From JBBRSC01 sp038245795 (GTDB lineage: Bacteria > Actinomycetota > Acidimicrobiia > Acidimicrobiales > Microtrichaceae), in NCBI GenBank assembly GCA_038245795.1, contig JBBRSC010000149.1:1-8308 (forward strand): a stretch of 8,308 nucleotides of DNA, read 5' to 3'. Numbering within the stretch: position 1 is the first letter of the stretch; every line of letters begins with the position of its first letter. Below the pieces are notes generated by a model. The model was not told the origin of the DNA. It saw nothing but the letters and a program-made list of their open reading frames with translations, and searched no databases. Below are positions 1 to 5,696 of this stretch, piece by piece. Both the position numbers and the translations under genes were made by a program.

Positions 1-624
1 AGGTCCGAACCGGTCATCGACGCTCCGACTCCCGCTGCTGCTTCGACGTCGACGATGGCGCCTCCGCCCGCGCCGGGAACGGCACCGAAGCCACGACGAC
101 GCAAGCTCATCTGGGGCGGCGCTGTCATGGCAACTGTGCTTGCCGCCGGAGCGATTGCCTCCGGCATCTTTTTTATCGCCCACCACGATGAACGCGATGG
201 TCGCGACAACGAATCAGGCCAGAACAAGAACTCGAAGAACGGTCGAGACCGTTCGGACGGGCCCGAGTCGGACGAGTACGGGGGAGACCATCAGGGCGGT
301 CCCCAAAACCAGAACAACGGCAACGACCGGAACAATGGCAACAACAACGGTGGCGCGCCAATGTTTCCAGGTGGTCGGAACGGGACCGCTGACGGCGCCG
401 GTCGGCGCGGCGCTCTGCCCGGACTCCCGGGACTCCCTGGGACATCAGGCAGTGGCGCTCCGACCGCATCGGCCGACGGAACCATCACGTACACGCTGCC
501 CGACGGGCGCACGGTGACCATTTCGCCGCCCCCGGCCAGCGCCACGCCGGGAGCGCCGGTCCCAACGTCCCCGTCCATCCCCCCGCCAGTCGCGCCGGGA
601 GCGCCGGTCCCACCCGGCAACTGA
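1..624 (+). CDS. Single-pass membrane protein with low-complexity outer domain (5' end outside window)
   Basis: The frame is open from base 1, so the gene probably begins upstream; the first in-frame ATG (base 55) has no ribosome binding site and may be internal. Numbering from the window edge (207 residues visible), there is a Pro/Ala-rich segment (1-30), a basic cluster PKPRRRK (about 29-35), one transmembrane helix (about 36-60, LIWGGAVMATVLAAG...), then an Asp/Asn/Gly/Gln-rich hydrophilic stretch (about 61-117), a collagen-like LPGLPGLPG run, a short possible beta hairpin (TITYTLPDGRTVTI), and a Pro-rich tail carrying PGAPVP twice. The positive charges before the helix predict an inside N-terminus and an outside C-terminus. 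I do not recognise the family. It could be the membrane-proximal end of a larger protein such as a receptor kinase or a wall-associated protein. The outer part looks like a flexible spacer, with no visible catalytic motif. Confidence 0.7.
   Translation, partial: RSEPVIDAPTPAAASTSTMAPPPAPGTAPKPRRRKLIWGGAVMATVLAAGAIASGIFFIAHHDERDGRDNESGQNKNSKNGRDRSDGPESDEYGGDHQGGPQNQNNGNDRNNGNNNGGAPMFPGGRNGTADGAGRRGALPGLPGLPGTSGSGAPTASADGTITYTLPDGRTVTISPPPASATPGAPVPTSPSIPPPVAPGAPVPPGN
545..612 (+). repeat. 20-bp direct repeat, 48-bp offset, in coding sequence
   Basis: A perfect 20-base repeat occurs at 545-564 and 593-612. The 48-base offset is 16 codons, so the reading frame is kept and both copies encode PGAPVP. 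This looks like expansion of the Pro-rich tail of the upstream membrane protein rather than a mobile or regulatory element. Confidence 0.8.
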
Positions 625-648
625 TTCCGATTCCACCCGGCAACGGAT
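604..648 (+). repeat. Imperfect 23-bp tandem duplication across the stop codon
   Basis: Bases 604-625 and 627-648 match at 19 of 22 positions; the perfect core CCACCCGGCAAC lies at 610-621 and 633-644. The first copy contains the TGA stop (622-624); the matching triplet in the second copy is GGA. The 23-base period is not a multiple of three, so the second copy is not a readable extension of the protein. Confidence 0.75.
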
Positions 649-707
649 GCTGGTCGACCATTCGAGGTGGCTCCGCCTCATCAATCCCGTCTCCTACGCT
701 CGGCCCC
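625..707. other. Intergenic stretch, membrane protein to crotonase gene
   Basis: These 83 bases hold the second copy of the 23-bp duplication, a compact inverted repeat (GAGGTGG at 664-670, CCGCCTC at 673-679; one G-T pair, very short loop, no following T-run, so a poor terminator), and the putative -10 box of the next gene at 695-700. Confidence 0.5.
695..700 (+). promoter_or_regulatory. Putative -10 box TACGCT of a leaderless promoter
   Basis: TACGCT fits TAnnnT and is followed by seven bases (CGGCCCC) before the ATG at 708, so transcription would begin at or next to the start codon. No Shine-Dalgarno sequence precedes the ATG and no clear -35 box is visible. The same geometry recurs before other genes in this window. 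Confidence 0.5.
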
Positions 708-1409
708 ATGCCAACGGTTTCCACTGACAGCGGTACGAACACCTCGAGCCGTGACGATAACGGTGCGGTGCTCGGCAGCATTGCGGTCATCGATCTGGGC
801 GAGGGTGAGAATCGTCTGAACAACGAGTTCATGTCTGAAGTCGACGCGTGTCTCGATCACGTCCTCGCTTCTGACGCCGTCGGTCTGGTGTTCGGCGGCT
901 CTGGGACATCGTTCTGTCAGGGATTCGATCTTGCGGCCATTGATGGCGACGTCGCCCGGATCGGTGAATTCGGCGCCGGGTTCCAGCGTCTGATCGAACG
1001 ATTGCTGGTCTTTCCGCTGCCGACGGTTGCCAAGGTGAACGGCCATGCCATCGCGGCCGGAGCGGTGCTCGCGTTGTGCGCCGACGTTCGGGTTCAACGC
1101 ATCGACCGCGGCTGGTTCAGTCTCCCGGAGGTGGATCTCGGCGCTGGCTTCACGCCGTTCCTGGTCGAGTTCCTTCGCACGAAAGCGTCGCCTGAGATCA
1201 TCGCCGAGGCGACCCTGACTGGGCGTCGCTACGGCGGCGCCGACGCTGTCGCAGCAGGTTTCGCGATGGCGACCCACGACATCGACGTACTCGAGCACGA
1301 AGCCATCCGCCTCTGCCGATCGAGGGGTCCCAAGACCCGCGACAACCTGTCCCGTCTGAAGCACTGTCTCTACCGATCGGTCTTCGAGCAGCCCGGCCTC
1401 AGGGCGTGA
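708..1409 (+). CDS. Enoyl-CoA hydratase/isomerase (crotonase) family, probably delta3,delta2-enoyl-CoA isomerase
   Basis: A 233-residue crotonase-fold protein, somewhat short for the family. It shows the two oxyanion-hole segments: SFCQGFDL (68-75) and NGHAIAAGAVLALCAD (111-126). Of the two catalytic glutamates of classical hydratases, the first site (G-C-E-L in mammalian hydratase) reads G-A-V-L here and so lacks Glu, while the second is kept as Glu141 in SLPEVDLG (138-145). A single glutamate is typical of delta3,delta2-enoyl-CoA isomerases, and the stretch from NGHA through DRGWFSLPEVDLG resembles plant peroxisomal ECI proteins as I remember them. The role would be moving double bonds of unsaturated acyl-CoAs into position for beta-oxidation in the cytoplasm. 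Family assignment is firm; isomerase activity is inferred. The first ~20 residues are polar and poorly conserved-looking; the start at 708 is supported by the -10 box just upstream. No other beta-oxidation gene is adjacent. Confidence 0.88.
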   Translation: MPTVSTDSGTNTSSRDDNGAVLGSIAVIDLGEGENRLNNEFMSEVDACLDHVLASDAVGLVFGGSGTSFCQGFDLAAIDGDVARIGEFGAGFQRLIERLLVFPLPTVAKVNGHAIAAGAVLALCADVRVQRIDRGWFSLPEVDLGAGFTPFLVEFLRTKASPEIIAEATLTGRRYGGADAVAAGFAMATHDIDVLEHEAIRLCRSRGPKTRDNLSRLKHCLYRSVFEQPGLRA

Positions 1410-1410
1410 T

Positions 1411-1435
1411 GTTTGACGAAATCGCTTGGTGGGTA
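1411..1435 (+). promoter_or_regulatory. Candidate SigB/SigF-type general-stress promoter
   Basis: GTTT (1411-1414), 16 bases, then GGGTA (1431-1435) matches the -35 GTTT / -10 GGGTA pattern of SigB of Bacillus and SigF/SigB-type factors of actinobacteria, whose spacing is about 15-17. It begins one base after the crotonase stop codon. Transcription would start around 1441-1445, leaving a leader of about 40 bases before the stress-protein gene. The motif match is seen directly; the sigma-factor assignment is inferred. Confidence 0.6.
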
Positions 1436-1473
1436 GGAGATGTTCGCGCACGACGGACGTGTGCGATTCCTCG

Positions 1474-1480
1474 AAGGGGG
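1474..1480 (+). promoter_or_regulatory. Ribosome binding site deciding the start at 1486
   Basis: A purine run AAGGGGG lies five bases before the ATG at 1486. It is the clearest Shine-Dalgarno-like sequence in the window. It supports 1486 over an in-frame ATG at 1426, which would lie inside the promoter and add 20 residues unlike the family. Confidence 0.6.
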
Positions 1481-1485
1481 ACATT

Positions 1486-1758
1486 ATGTGGATCATCTGG
1501 GCAATCATCGTCGGCCTCATTGCGGGAGCGCTCGCTCGAGCCGTCGTCCCGGGGGGCGACTCCATGGGAATTGGAGGCACCATCCTCTTGGGCCTTGTCG
1601 GCTCGCTCGTCGGCGGCTTCCTCGGCTGGATTCTCTTCGGCCGTGACGCGGGCTCCGGTGCATTGCAGATGTCGGGTCTCCTCGGTTCATTCATCGGAGC
1701 CATCGTGGCGCTCCTTGTCTGGCGGGCCGCCAACGGACGCCATCCCGTGACCCGCTGA
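1486..1758 (+). CDS. GlsB/YeaQ/YmgE family stress-response membrane protein
   Basis: A 90-residue, very hydrophobic protein with three predicted transmembrane helices (about 2-21, 28-51 and 60-80), separated by VPGGDSMG and FGRDAGSGALQ. The length, the opening WIIWAIIVGLIAGALAR, the P-G-x-D-x-x-G loop and the Gly-rich second helix match the family annotated as transglycosylase-associated or GlsB/YeaQ/YmgE general-stress protein. The biochemical role is not established; members are often induced by envelope, acid or general stress, and no enzymatic residues are visible. A SigB/SigF-like promoter and its own ribosome binding site lie upstream, and a hairpin array lies downstream, so it looks like a single-gene transcription unit. 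Confidence 0.88.
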   Translation: MWIIWAIIVGLIAGALARAVVPGGDSMGIGGTILLGLVGSLVGGFLGWILFGRDAGSGALQMSGLLGSFIGAIVALLVWRAANGRHPVTR

Positions 1759-1790
1759 CTCAGAACGTGACCGAAGTGGTCACCGAGTGG

Positions 1791-1823
1791 CCGGTCGAGT
1801 CGGTTCCCCCCTGGCTCGACTGG
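1791..1823 (+). other. Hairpin, 9-bp stem
   Basis: CCGGTCGAG (1791-1799) pairs with CTCGACTGG (1815-1823) with one G-U pair, around a 15-base loop containing a run of six C. There is no T-run after it. It may assist termination or stabilise the 3' end of the stress-protein mRNA. Confidence 0.5.
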
Positions 1824-1829
1824 TGCCCC

Positions 1830-1880
1830 GCCTCCCCTCGTACCGGTCGTCACGATCGTGCGGGGGGAGGCTGCGTTTTC
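1830..1880 (+). terminator. Probable intrinsic terminator of the GlsB-family gene
   Basis: A 14-bp stem (1830-1843 with 1858-1871; two G-U pairs, eight perfect GC-rich outer pairs GCCTCCCC/GGGGAGGC) encloses a 14-base loop and is followed by TGCGTTTTC, a short T-run. It ends just before the -10 box of the next operon at 1889, so it would insulate the two transcription units. The T-run is weak, as is usual in high-GC genomes. Confidence 0.65.
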
Positions 1881-1888
1881 GCGCCGGG

Positions 1889-1894
1889 TAACGT
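1889..1894 (+). promoter_or_regulatory. Putative -10 box TAACGT of a leaderless promoter
   Basis: TAACGT fits TAnnnT and is followed by exactly six bases (GTTCGG) before the GTG start at 1901. No Shine-Dalgarno sequence is present, so the mRNA probably starts at the GTG. No convincing -35 box is visible. Confidence 0.55.
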
Positions 1895-1900
1895 GTTCGG

Positions 1901-2953
1901 GTGTCCACGTCGAGTCGTCGCCCGTCGAAGTTGAAGGTCCTGCTCGGCGCGTCCGTCGGCACCGCGGTGCTCTCGGGTCTGGCGGCCGTTGCGGCGACCA
2001 GATTCGCTGGGCGAAAGGTGCGTGGAATCCACGATGCGACGCTCGATGATCCCATGGACCGCCCCGTCGGTCTGACCCATCACATGATCGACATCTACGA
2101 CGGCGCCTCGATCCACGTGGTCGAGTGTGGACCGCCCGTTCCGAGCGGGCGACCGATCGTGTTGCTCCACGGGGTCACGCTCCAATGGTGGGTGTGGTCG
2201 TCGGTCATTCGACTTCTTAGGTCGAAGCATCGCGTGCTCGCCTGGGACATGCGGGGTCACGGTCGGTCCATCGCCGGGACCGACGGGATCACCCTGGAAG
2301 CGGCCGCCGAGGACCTGGCGGCGCTGCTCGAGGAGCTCGACGTTCGCGACGCCATCGTGGTCGGCCACTCCATGGGCGGCATGGTGCTCGGCCGCTTCTG
2401 TCTGCAGCATCGCGACATCCTCGATGAGCGGGTGGCAGGCCGGGTGTTCCTAGCGACGTCGGCATCGTCGGTGTCGATCAAGGGGCTTGCCGGGGGGCTC
2501 ATCGCCATGACGGGGCACGTCACTCGGGTCGCGAAGGCTGGCATGAGGAGCACCCGGCTGGCCTACAAGTGGGGTGACACCAATGCGGCGGCGGCCATCA
2601 TCCGACCAGCGTTCGGTGATCATCCGACGGCGCGAATGGTCGACGACGTTCGCCACATGCTGTCCGAGGTTCCGCCCGCCACGTTGGCCCAAGCGGGCAC
2701 CACCATCGCCGCCCACGACATCACCCGGGAACTGGCGGCGGTCGACGGTCCGACGCTGGTGATCGTCGGCGATCGCGACAATCTGACTCCGCCCGCCCAC
2801 GCGAAAATGCTCGCTGGTCTCATCCCGGGGGCAACCCTCGAAACATTTCCCTCGATTGGCCATCAGGTGATGCAGGAGGCCCCGGAGTTGCTCGTCGAAT
2901 CGCTGGAACGGTTCGAGATCCGGCTTGGAGTGACACAGGCCTCCCGATCGTGA
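1901..2953 (+). CDS. Alpha/beta hydrolase with N-terminal membrane anchor
   Basis: A 350-residue serine hydrolase of the alpha/beta fold. Residues about 12-33 form a hydrophobic helix after a basic start (STSSRRPSKLK), suggesting a membrane anchor or signal anchor. The oxyanion-hole motif LLHG lies at 88-91, the nucleophile elbow GHSMGG at 155-160 (Ser157), the likely acid Asp293 in GDRDNLTPP, and the base His321 in SIGHQ. The cap region lies at about 190-260. This catalytic set is that of esterases, lipases and related hydrolases; the substrate cannot be read from the sequence. The GTG start is preferred because a TAnnnT box lies six bases upstream and the anchor follows at once. The stop overlaps the argJ start (GTGA, 2950-2953), so it is the first gene of a likely three-gene operon. 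No functional link to arginine synthesis is evident. Confidence 0.85.
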   Translation: MSTSSRRPSKLKVLLGASVGTAVLSGLAAVAATRFAGRKVRGIHDATLDDPMDRPVGLTHHMIDIYDGASIHVVECGPPVPSGRPIVLLHGVTLQWWVWSSVIRLLRSKHRVLAWDMRGHGRSIAGTDGITLEAAAEDLAALLEELDVRDAIVVGHSMGGMVLGRFCLQHRDILDERVAGRVFLATSASSVSIKGLAGGLIAMTGHVTRVAKAGMRSTRLAYKWGDTNAAAAIIRPAFGDHPTARMVDDVRHMLSEVPPATLAQAGTTIAAHDITRELAAVDGPTLVIVGDRDNLTPPAHAKMLAGLIPGATLETFPSIGHQVMQEAPELLVESLERFEIRLGVTQASRS

Positions 2954-4107
2954 CCGAGCTGATCAGTGATCCGCAGGGATTCGTCAGTTTGAGTGCCAAT
3001 ATCGGGATCAAGGACGACTCTCAGGACTTCGTCGTGATTGTCTCGACGGTGCCTGCGACCAGTTCGGCGCTCTTCACTCAGTCACGTTTCGCGGGCCCGA
3101 GCGTCGAGGTCAGCCGGCAGGTCACGGCCGGGGGTCGTGGCCGTGCGATCGCTGTCATCTCGAAGAACGCCAACGTGGCGTGTGGCGATCCGGGTCGCCA
3201 AGATGCCGACATGTTGCAGCGCCGTGCTGCCGTCCTGGTGGGGTGCGATCCCTCGGAGATGTTCATTGCGTCGACTGGAGTGATCGGACGTCGGTATCCA
3301 GTGGACGTGATCGAGCAGTTCTTCGACGTCACCTCGTTCGAGAGCACGCCAGCCGACTTCGAGGAGGCCGCACAGGCCATCATGACGACGGATACACATC
3401 CCAAGGTGGCCCGCGCTCCCGCTGGCAGCGCATCAATCGTCGGAATCGCCAAGGGCGTCGGCATGATCGAGCCGGACATGGCGACGCTGCTGACCTTCTT
3501 CTTCACCGACGCCGAGATCGATGCCCCAACGCTCGATGCCATGTTCCGTCGGGTCATCGACCGCACGTTCAACGCGCTCAGCATCGATACCGACACCTCG
3601 ACCAGCGATTCGGCCATTGTGATCGCCAACGCGCTGGCGGGACCAGTCGACGACTCGGTGTTCGAAGCGGCACTCGGCGACGTGGCGTTGGCCCTGGTGC
3701 GGATGATCGCCGCCGACGGAGAGGGCGCGTCGAAGACGATCGAAGCGACCGTCCGGGGCGCGGCCGATGTCACCCAAGCGAAGCGCATCGCCAAACTGAT
3801 CGTGAATTCGCCGCTGGTGAAGACAGCTGTCCACGGCGCCGATCCCAACTGGGGACGAATCGCGATGGCCATCGGCAAGAGCAACGACACGACCATCGAT
3901 CAGGCTCGGGTGCGCATCTCCATCGGCGGAGTGGCGATGTACCCGCCCGCCGCGGGTGAGTCTGCGCTCGCGGCGGCGGCAGAACACATGGCTGGCGACG
4001 TGACCCTGATCGTGGTCGATCTCGGCGTGGGCGAGTCGATGTTTACGGCCTATGGCTGTGATCTCACCGACGGCTATGTGCGCATCAACGCCGACTACAC
4101 GACCTGA
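2950..4107 (+). CDS. argJ: ArgJ-family glutamate/ornithine N-acetyltransferase
   Basis: ArgJ transfers acetyl groups between N-acetylornithine and glutamate in the cyclic arginine pathway (some members also use acetyl-CoA). The 385-residue length is normal. The precursor self-cleaves before a threonine, here Thr179 in KGVGMIEPDMATLL. Other hallmarks: oxyanion-hole pair Thr109-Gly110 in STGVIG (108-113), TTDTHPK (146-152), Lys168, Glu258 in DGEGASK (256-262), and the C-terminal INADYTT, in which Asn380 and the terminal Thr385 keep the spacing of the active-site residues of the M. tuberculosis enzyme as I recall them. Departures: the usual NSGNANACTG segment reads SKNANVACGD (71-80), and DGDTSTND reads DTDTSTSD (213-220). 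The GTG start overlaps the hydrolase stop by four bases and has no well-placed ribosome binding site, so translation is probably coupled. No other arg gene is in view, so it could be an ArgJ paralogue with another acyl substrate. Confidence 0.88.
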   Translation: MTELISDPQGFVSLSANIGIKDDSQDFVVIVSTVPATSSALFTQSRFAGPSVEVSRQVTAGGRGRAIAVISKNANVACGDPGRQDADMLQRRAAVLVGCDPSEMFIASTGVIGRRYPVDVIEQFFDVTSFESTPADFEEAAQAIMTTDTHPKVARAPAGSASIVGIAKGVGMIEPDMATLLTFFFTDAEIDAPTLDAMFRRVIDRTFNALSIDTDTSTSDSAIVIANALAGPVDDSVFEAALGDVALALVRMIAADGEGASKTIEATVRGAADVTQAKRIAKLIVNSPLVKTAVHGADPNWGRIAMAIGKSNDTTIDQARVRISIGGVAMYPPAAGESALAAAAEHMAGDVTLIVVDLGVGESMFTAYGCDLTDGYVRINADYTT

Positions 4108-4126
4108 TCGGCCAGCGAGCGACCCC

Positions 4127-4792
4127 ATGACAACCACCGACTGGAACCCGGTGCTGCGCGGTGAGCTCGACCAGCCGTACTGGGCGGCGCTCCAGACGTT
4201 CGTAGCGGCTGAACGGGCGGCCCACGTGGTGTACCCGCCGCAGGACGAGGTGTTCGCGGCCCTGCATCTGACACCACTGGCTGATACCCGCGTCGTCATT
4301 CTCGGCCAGGACCCATATCACGGTCCCGGCCAGGCTCACGGATTGTGCTTCTCAGTACGTCGAGGGGTGGCGATCCCGCCGTCGTTGAGGAATATCCATG
4401 CGGAGATGGCGACCGACCTCGGATCGGTGGCTCCCGGGCACGGCAACCTGGACTCGTGGGCACGCCACGGTGTCCTGCTCCTGAACACCACGCTGACCGT
4501 GCGAGCCCATGAGGCGGCATCGCATCAGGGCAAGGGATGGGAGACCTTCACCGATCAGGTGATCCGGGCAGTCAACGACGGTCCGTCACCAGTTGTCTTC
4601 ATTCTCTGGGGCGCGGCGGCGCGGAAGAAGCAGGCACTGATCAACACCGACCGGCACGTCGTCATCGAATCAGCTCATCCGTCGCCGCTGTCCGCCCGCC
4701 ACGGTTTCTTCGGTTCCCGACCGTTCTCTCGGGCAAATGACGCGCTGGTTGGTTTCGGCCGGGAGCCGATCGACTGGTCGTTGCCAGACTGA
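4127..4792 (+). CDS. ung: Uracil-DNA glycosylase, family 1
   Basis: This enzyme removes uracil from DNA (from dUMP incorporation or cytosine deamination) and starts base-excision repair. The 221-residue protein has all family-1 signatures: GQDPYHG (60-66, with the water-activating Asp62), FSV..G...PPSLRNI..E (75-93), LLLNT (117-121, with the uracil-binding Asn120), and HPSPLSA..GFFGSRPFS (184-201, catalytic His184 and the DNA-intercalating loop). The ATG at 4127 is chosen because it gives the usual N-terminus; an upstream in-frame ATG at 4052 would overlap argJ by 56 bases. An AGCGAG sequence at 4114-4119 is a weak ribosome binding site. It lies 19 bases after argJ, probably in the same transcript, and its stop is only five bases from the convergent dehydrogenase stop. 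Confidence 0.96.
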   Translation: MTTTDWNPVLRGELDQPYWAALQTFVAAERAAHVVYPPQDEVFAALHLTPLADTRVVILGQDPYHGPGQAHGLCFSVRRGVAIPPSLRNIHAEMATDLGSVAPGHGNLDSWARHGVLLLNTTLTVRAHEAASHQGKGWETFTDQVIRAVNDGPSPVVFILWGAAARKKQALINTDRHVVIESAHPSPLSARHGFFGSRPFSRANDALVGFGREPIDWSLPD

Positions 4793-4800
4793 CGGCGTCA
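4790..4800. other. 11-bp palindrome formed by two convergent stop codons
   Basis: TGACGGCGTCA is TGACG and its complement around one central base. It contains the ung stop (TGA, 4790-4792) and, on the other strand, the dehydrogenase stop (TCA, 4798-4800). It is too short to be a terminator, and no other hairpin separates the convergent genes. Confidence 0.6.
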
Positions 4801-5661
4801 GGCGATCGTTCGCCCCAGCATCGCCAGCCGGTCACGCGCATACGCTGCGCTTCCCATCAGGAACCCGTCGATATCAGCGGTCTTGGCGATGGCGACATCC
4901 GCGAACCACGCTGGCACCCACGTTTCGAATCGACCGCTGCGCAACGCATCGAGGACCGGCTCGATCATGGCCGTGGCGTCGAGTGCTTCGATATCCGCCA
5001 GGGACTCGTCGTTGTCGGGCATCGAGAACAACGGCGTATCGATGACCCCGGGATTGATGACGTGGACCCCCACTTGGCGCCCCGCGACCAAGAGATCCAC
5101 CCGAAGCCCTTCCATGAAGGCGGTCAGGGCCGCCTTCGAGGCGGAATAGGCCGCCTCGGCCGGAGGCGACAATCGTGCCGCCACCGACGAGATCGACACG
5201 ACGGCGCCTTGGCGCTCCATGAGCCCGGGGAGCACCGCCAACGTGAGCCGAATCGGGGAGAAATAGTTGATCGCCATCACCGCCTCGACGGTGGCTGGAT
5301 CCAGTTCCCAGCTCCAACGACGTTTCGGGATCCCGGCATTGTTGACAAGGATGTCGACCGGGCCCCATTCGTCGTTCACGCTCGCCGCGAAGCTGTCGAT
5401 CGCGTCGAGGTCGGCCAGATCGGTGGTCCACGCCTGACACTCTGGTTGAAGGGCTCGAAGCTCGATCAGTACGTGTTGGAGTTCCTCGGTGCGGCGAGCA
5501 CAGATCCCCACGATCGCCCCGCGTTCGGCAAATCCGCGTGCCAGAGCGGCTCCGATTCCGCCCGATCCACCGGTGATGAGCACTCGTTTCCCGCCGATCG
5601 AGGCCAGCTCTCCGGCGCCCGATGTTGCTTGATCCTCGTTGTCAGTGGTGCCATCGGTCAT
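4798..5661 (-). CDS. Short-chain dehydrogenase/reductase (classical SDR)
   Basis: A 287-residue classical SDR, an NAD(P)-dependent oxidoreductase with a Rossmann fold. The cofactor motif TGGSGGIG is at 30-37 and NNAG at 107-110. The catalytic tetrad is Asn131 (in INYFS), Ser158 or Ser159 (SISS, 156-159), Tyr172 and Lys176 (YSASK, 172-176). NPGVIDTPL (203-211) follows. Arg56-Arg57 after the second strand (CARRTEEL) suggests preference for NADP(H). The first ~24 residues are an acidic polar extension ahead of the fold. The C-terminal part (about 245-287) would shape the substrate pocket; the substrate cannot be predicted. It is transcribed away from the cyclase gene with 47 bases between start codons, so the promoters overlap or abut, and it converges on ung with almost no spacer. 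An ATG further in is possible but would cut close to the first strand. Confidence 0.92.
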   Translation of the reverse strand: MTDGTTDNEDQATSGAGELASIGGKRVLITGGSGGIGAALARGFAERGAIVGICARRTEELQHVLIELRALQPECQAWTTDLADLDAIDSFAASVNDEWGPVDILVNNAGIPKRRWSWELDPATVEAVMAINYFSPIRLTLAVLPGLMERQGAVVSISSVAARLSPPAEAAYSASKAALTAFMEGLRVDLLVAGRQVGVHVINPGVIDTPLFSMPDNDESLADIEALDATAMIEPVLDALRSGRFETWVPAWFADVAIAKTADIDGFLMGSAAYARDRLAMLGRTIA

Positions 5662-5667
5662 GTGGGA

Positions 5668-5673
5668 AGTCTC
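5668..5673 (-). promoter_or_regulatory. Possible -10 box of the dehydrogenase gene
   Basis: Read on the minus strand, GAGACT lies six bases before the ATG (5661). It keeps the two most conserved -10 positions (A at 2, T at 6) but not the first T. No Shine-Dalgarno sequence is clear. This is a weak call, supported mainly by matching the geometry of other genes here. Confidence 0.3.
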
Positions 5674-5696
5674 GCAGGTGGCGACGGGTCCGCTTC

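Larger units (their letters stand above)
1759..1888. other. Gene-free spacer with three consecutive hairpins
   Basis: No coding sequence is evident. Three inverted repeats follow one another: GTGACC/GGTCAC (1767-1772, 1778-1783, loop 5), a 9-bp stem (1791-1799, 1815-1823, loop 15, one G-U pair) and a 14-bp stem (1830-1843, 1858-1871). The last is described separately as a terminator. Confidence 0.6.

Noticed and set aside
664..679. GAGGTGG/CCGCCTC inverted repeat as a terminator
   Set aside because: The loop would be only two to four bases and no T-run follows; it is noted only as part of the spacer.
1426..1485. N-terminal extension of the GlsB-family protein from the ATG at 1426
   Set aside because: It would start inside the promoter match, adds 20 residues unlike this family, and lacks the ribosome binding site seen before 1486.
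1767..1783. GTGACCGAAGTGGTCAC as a cAMP-receptor (CRP) site, tempting given the cyclase in the window
   Set aside because: The half-sites GTGA and TCAC are nine bases apart instead of six, and it lies just after a stop codon next to other hairpins, so it fits an RNA stem better.
681..1853. 390-codon minus-strand open frame antisense to the crotonase and GlsB genes
   Set aside because: It is Arg/Pro/His-rich with no recognisable domain, overlaps two well-supported genes and their regulatory sites, and is the usual antisense shadow of GC-rich coding DNA.
3078..3896. 272-codon minus-strand open frame inside argJ
   Set aside because: It lies entirely opposite the conserved ArgJ motifs and its Ala/Ser-rich product has no domain logic.
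4052..4126. Earlier ung start at 4052
   Set aside because: It would overlap the conserved argJ C-terminus by 56 bases and add a Pro/Thr-rich extension not typical of Ung; 4127 gives the normal length.
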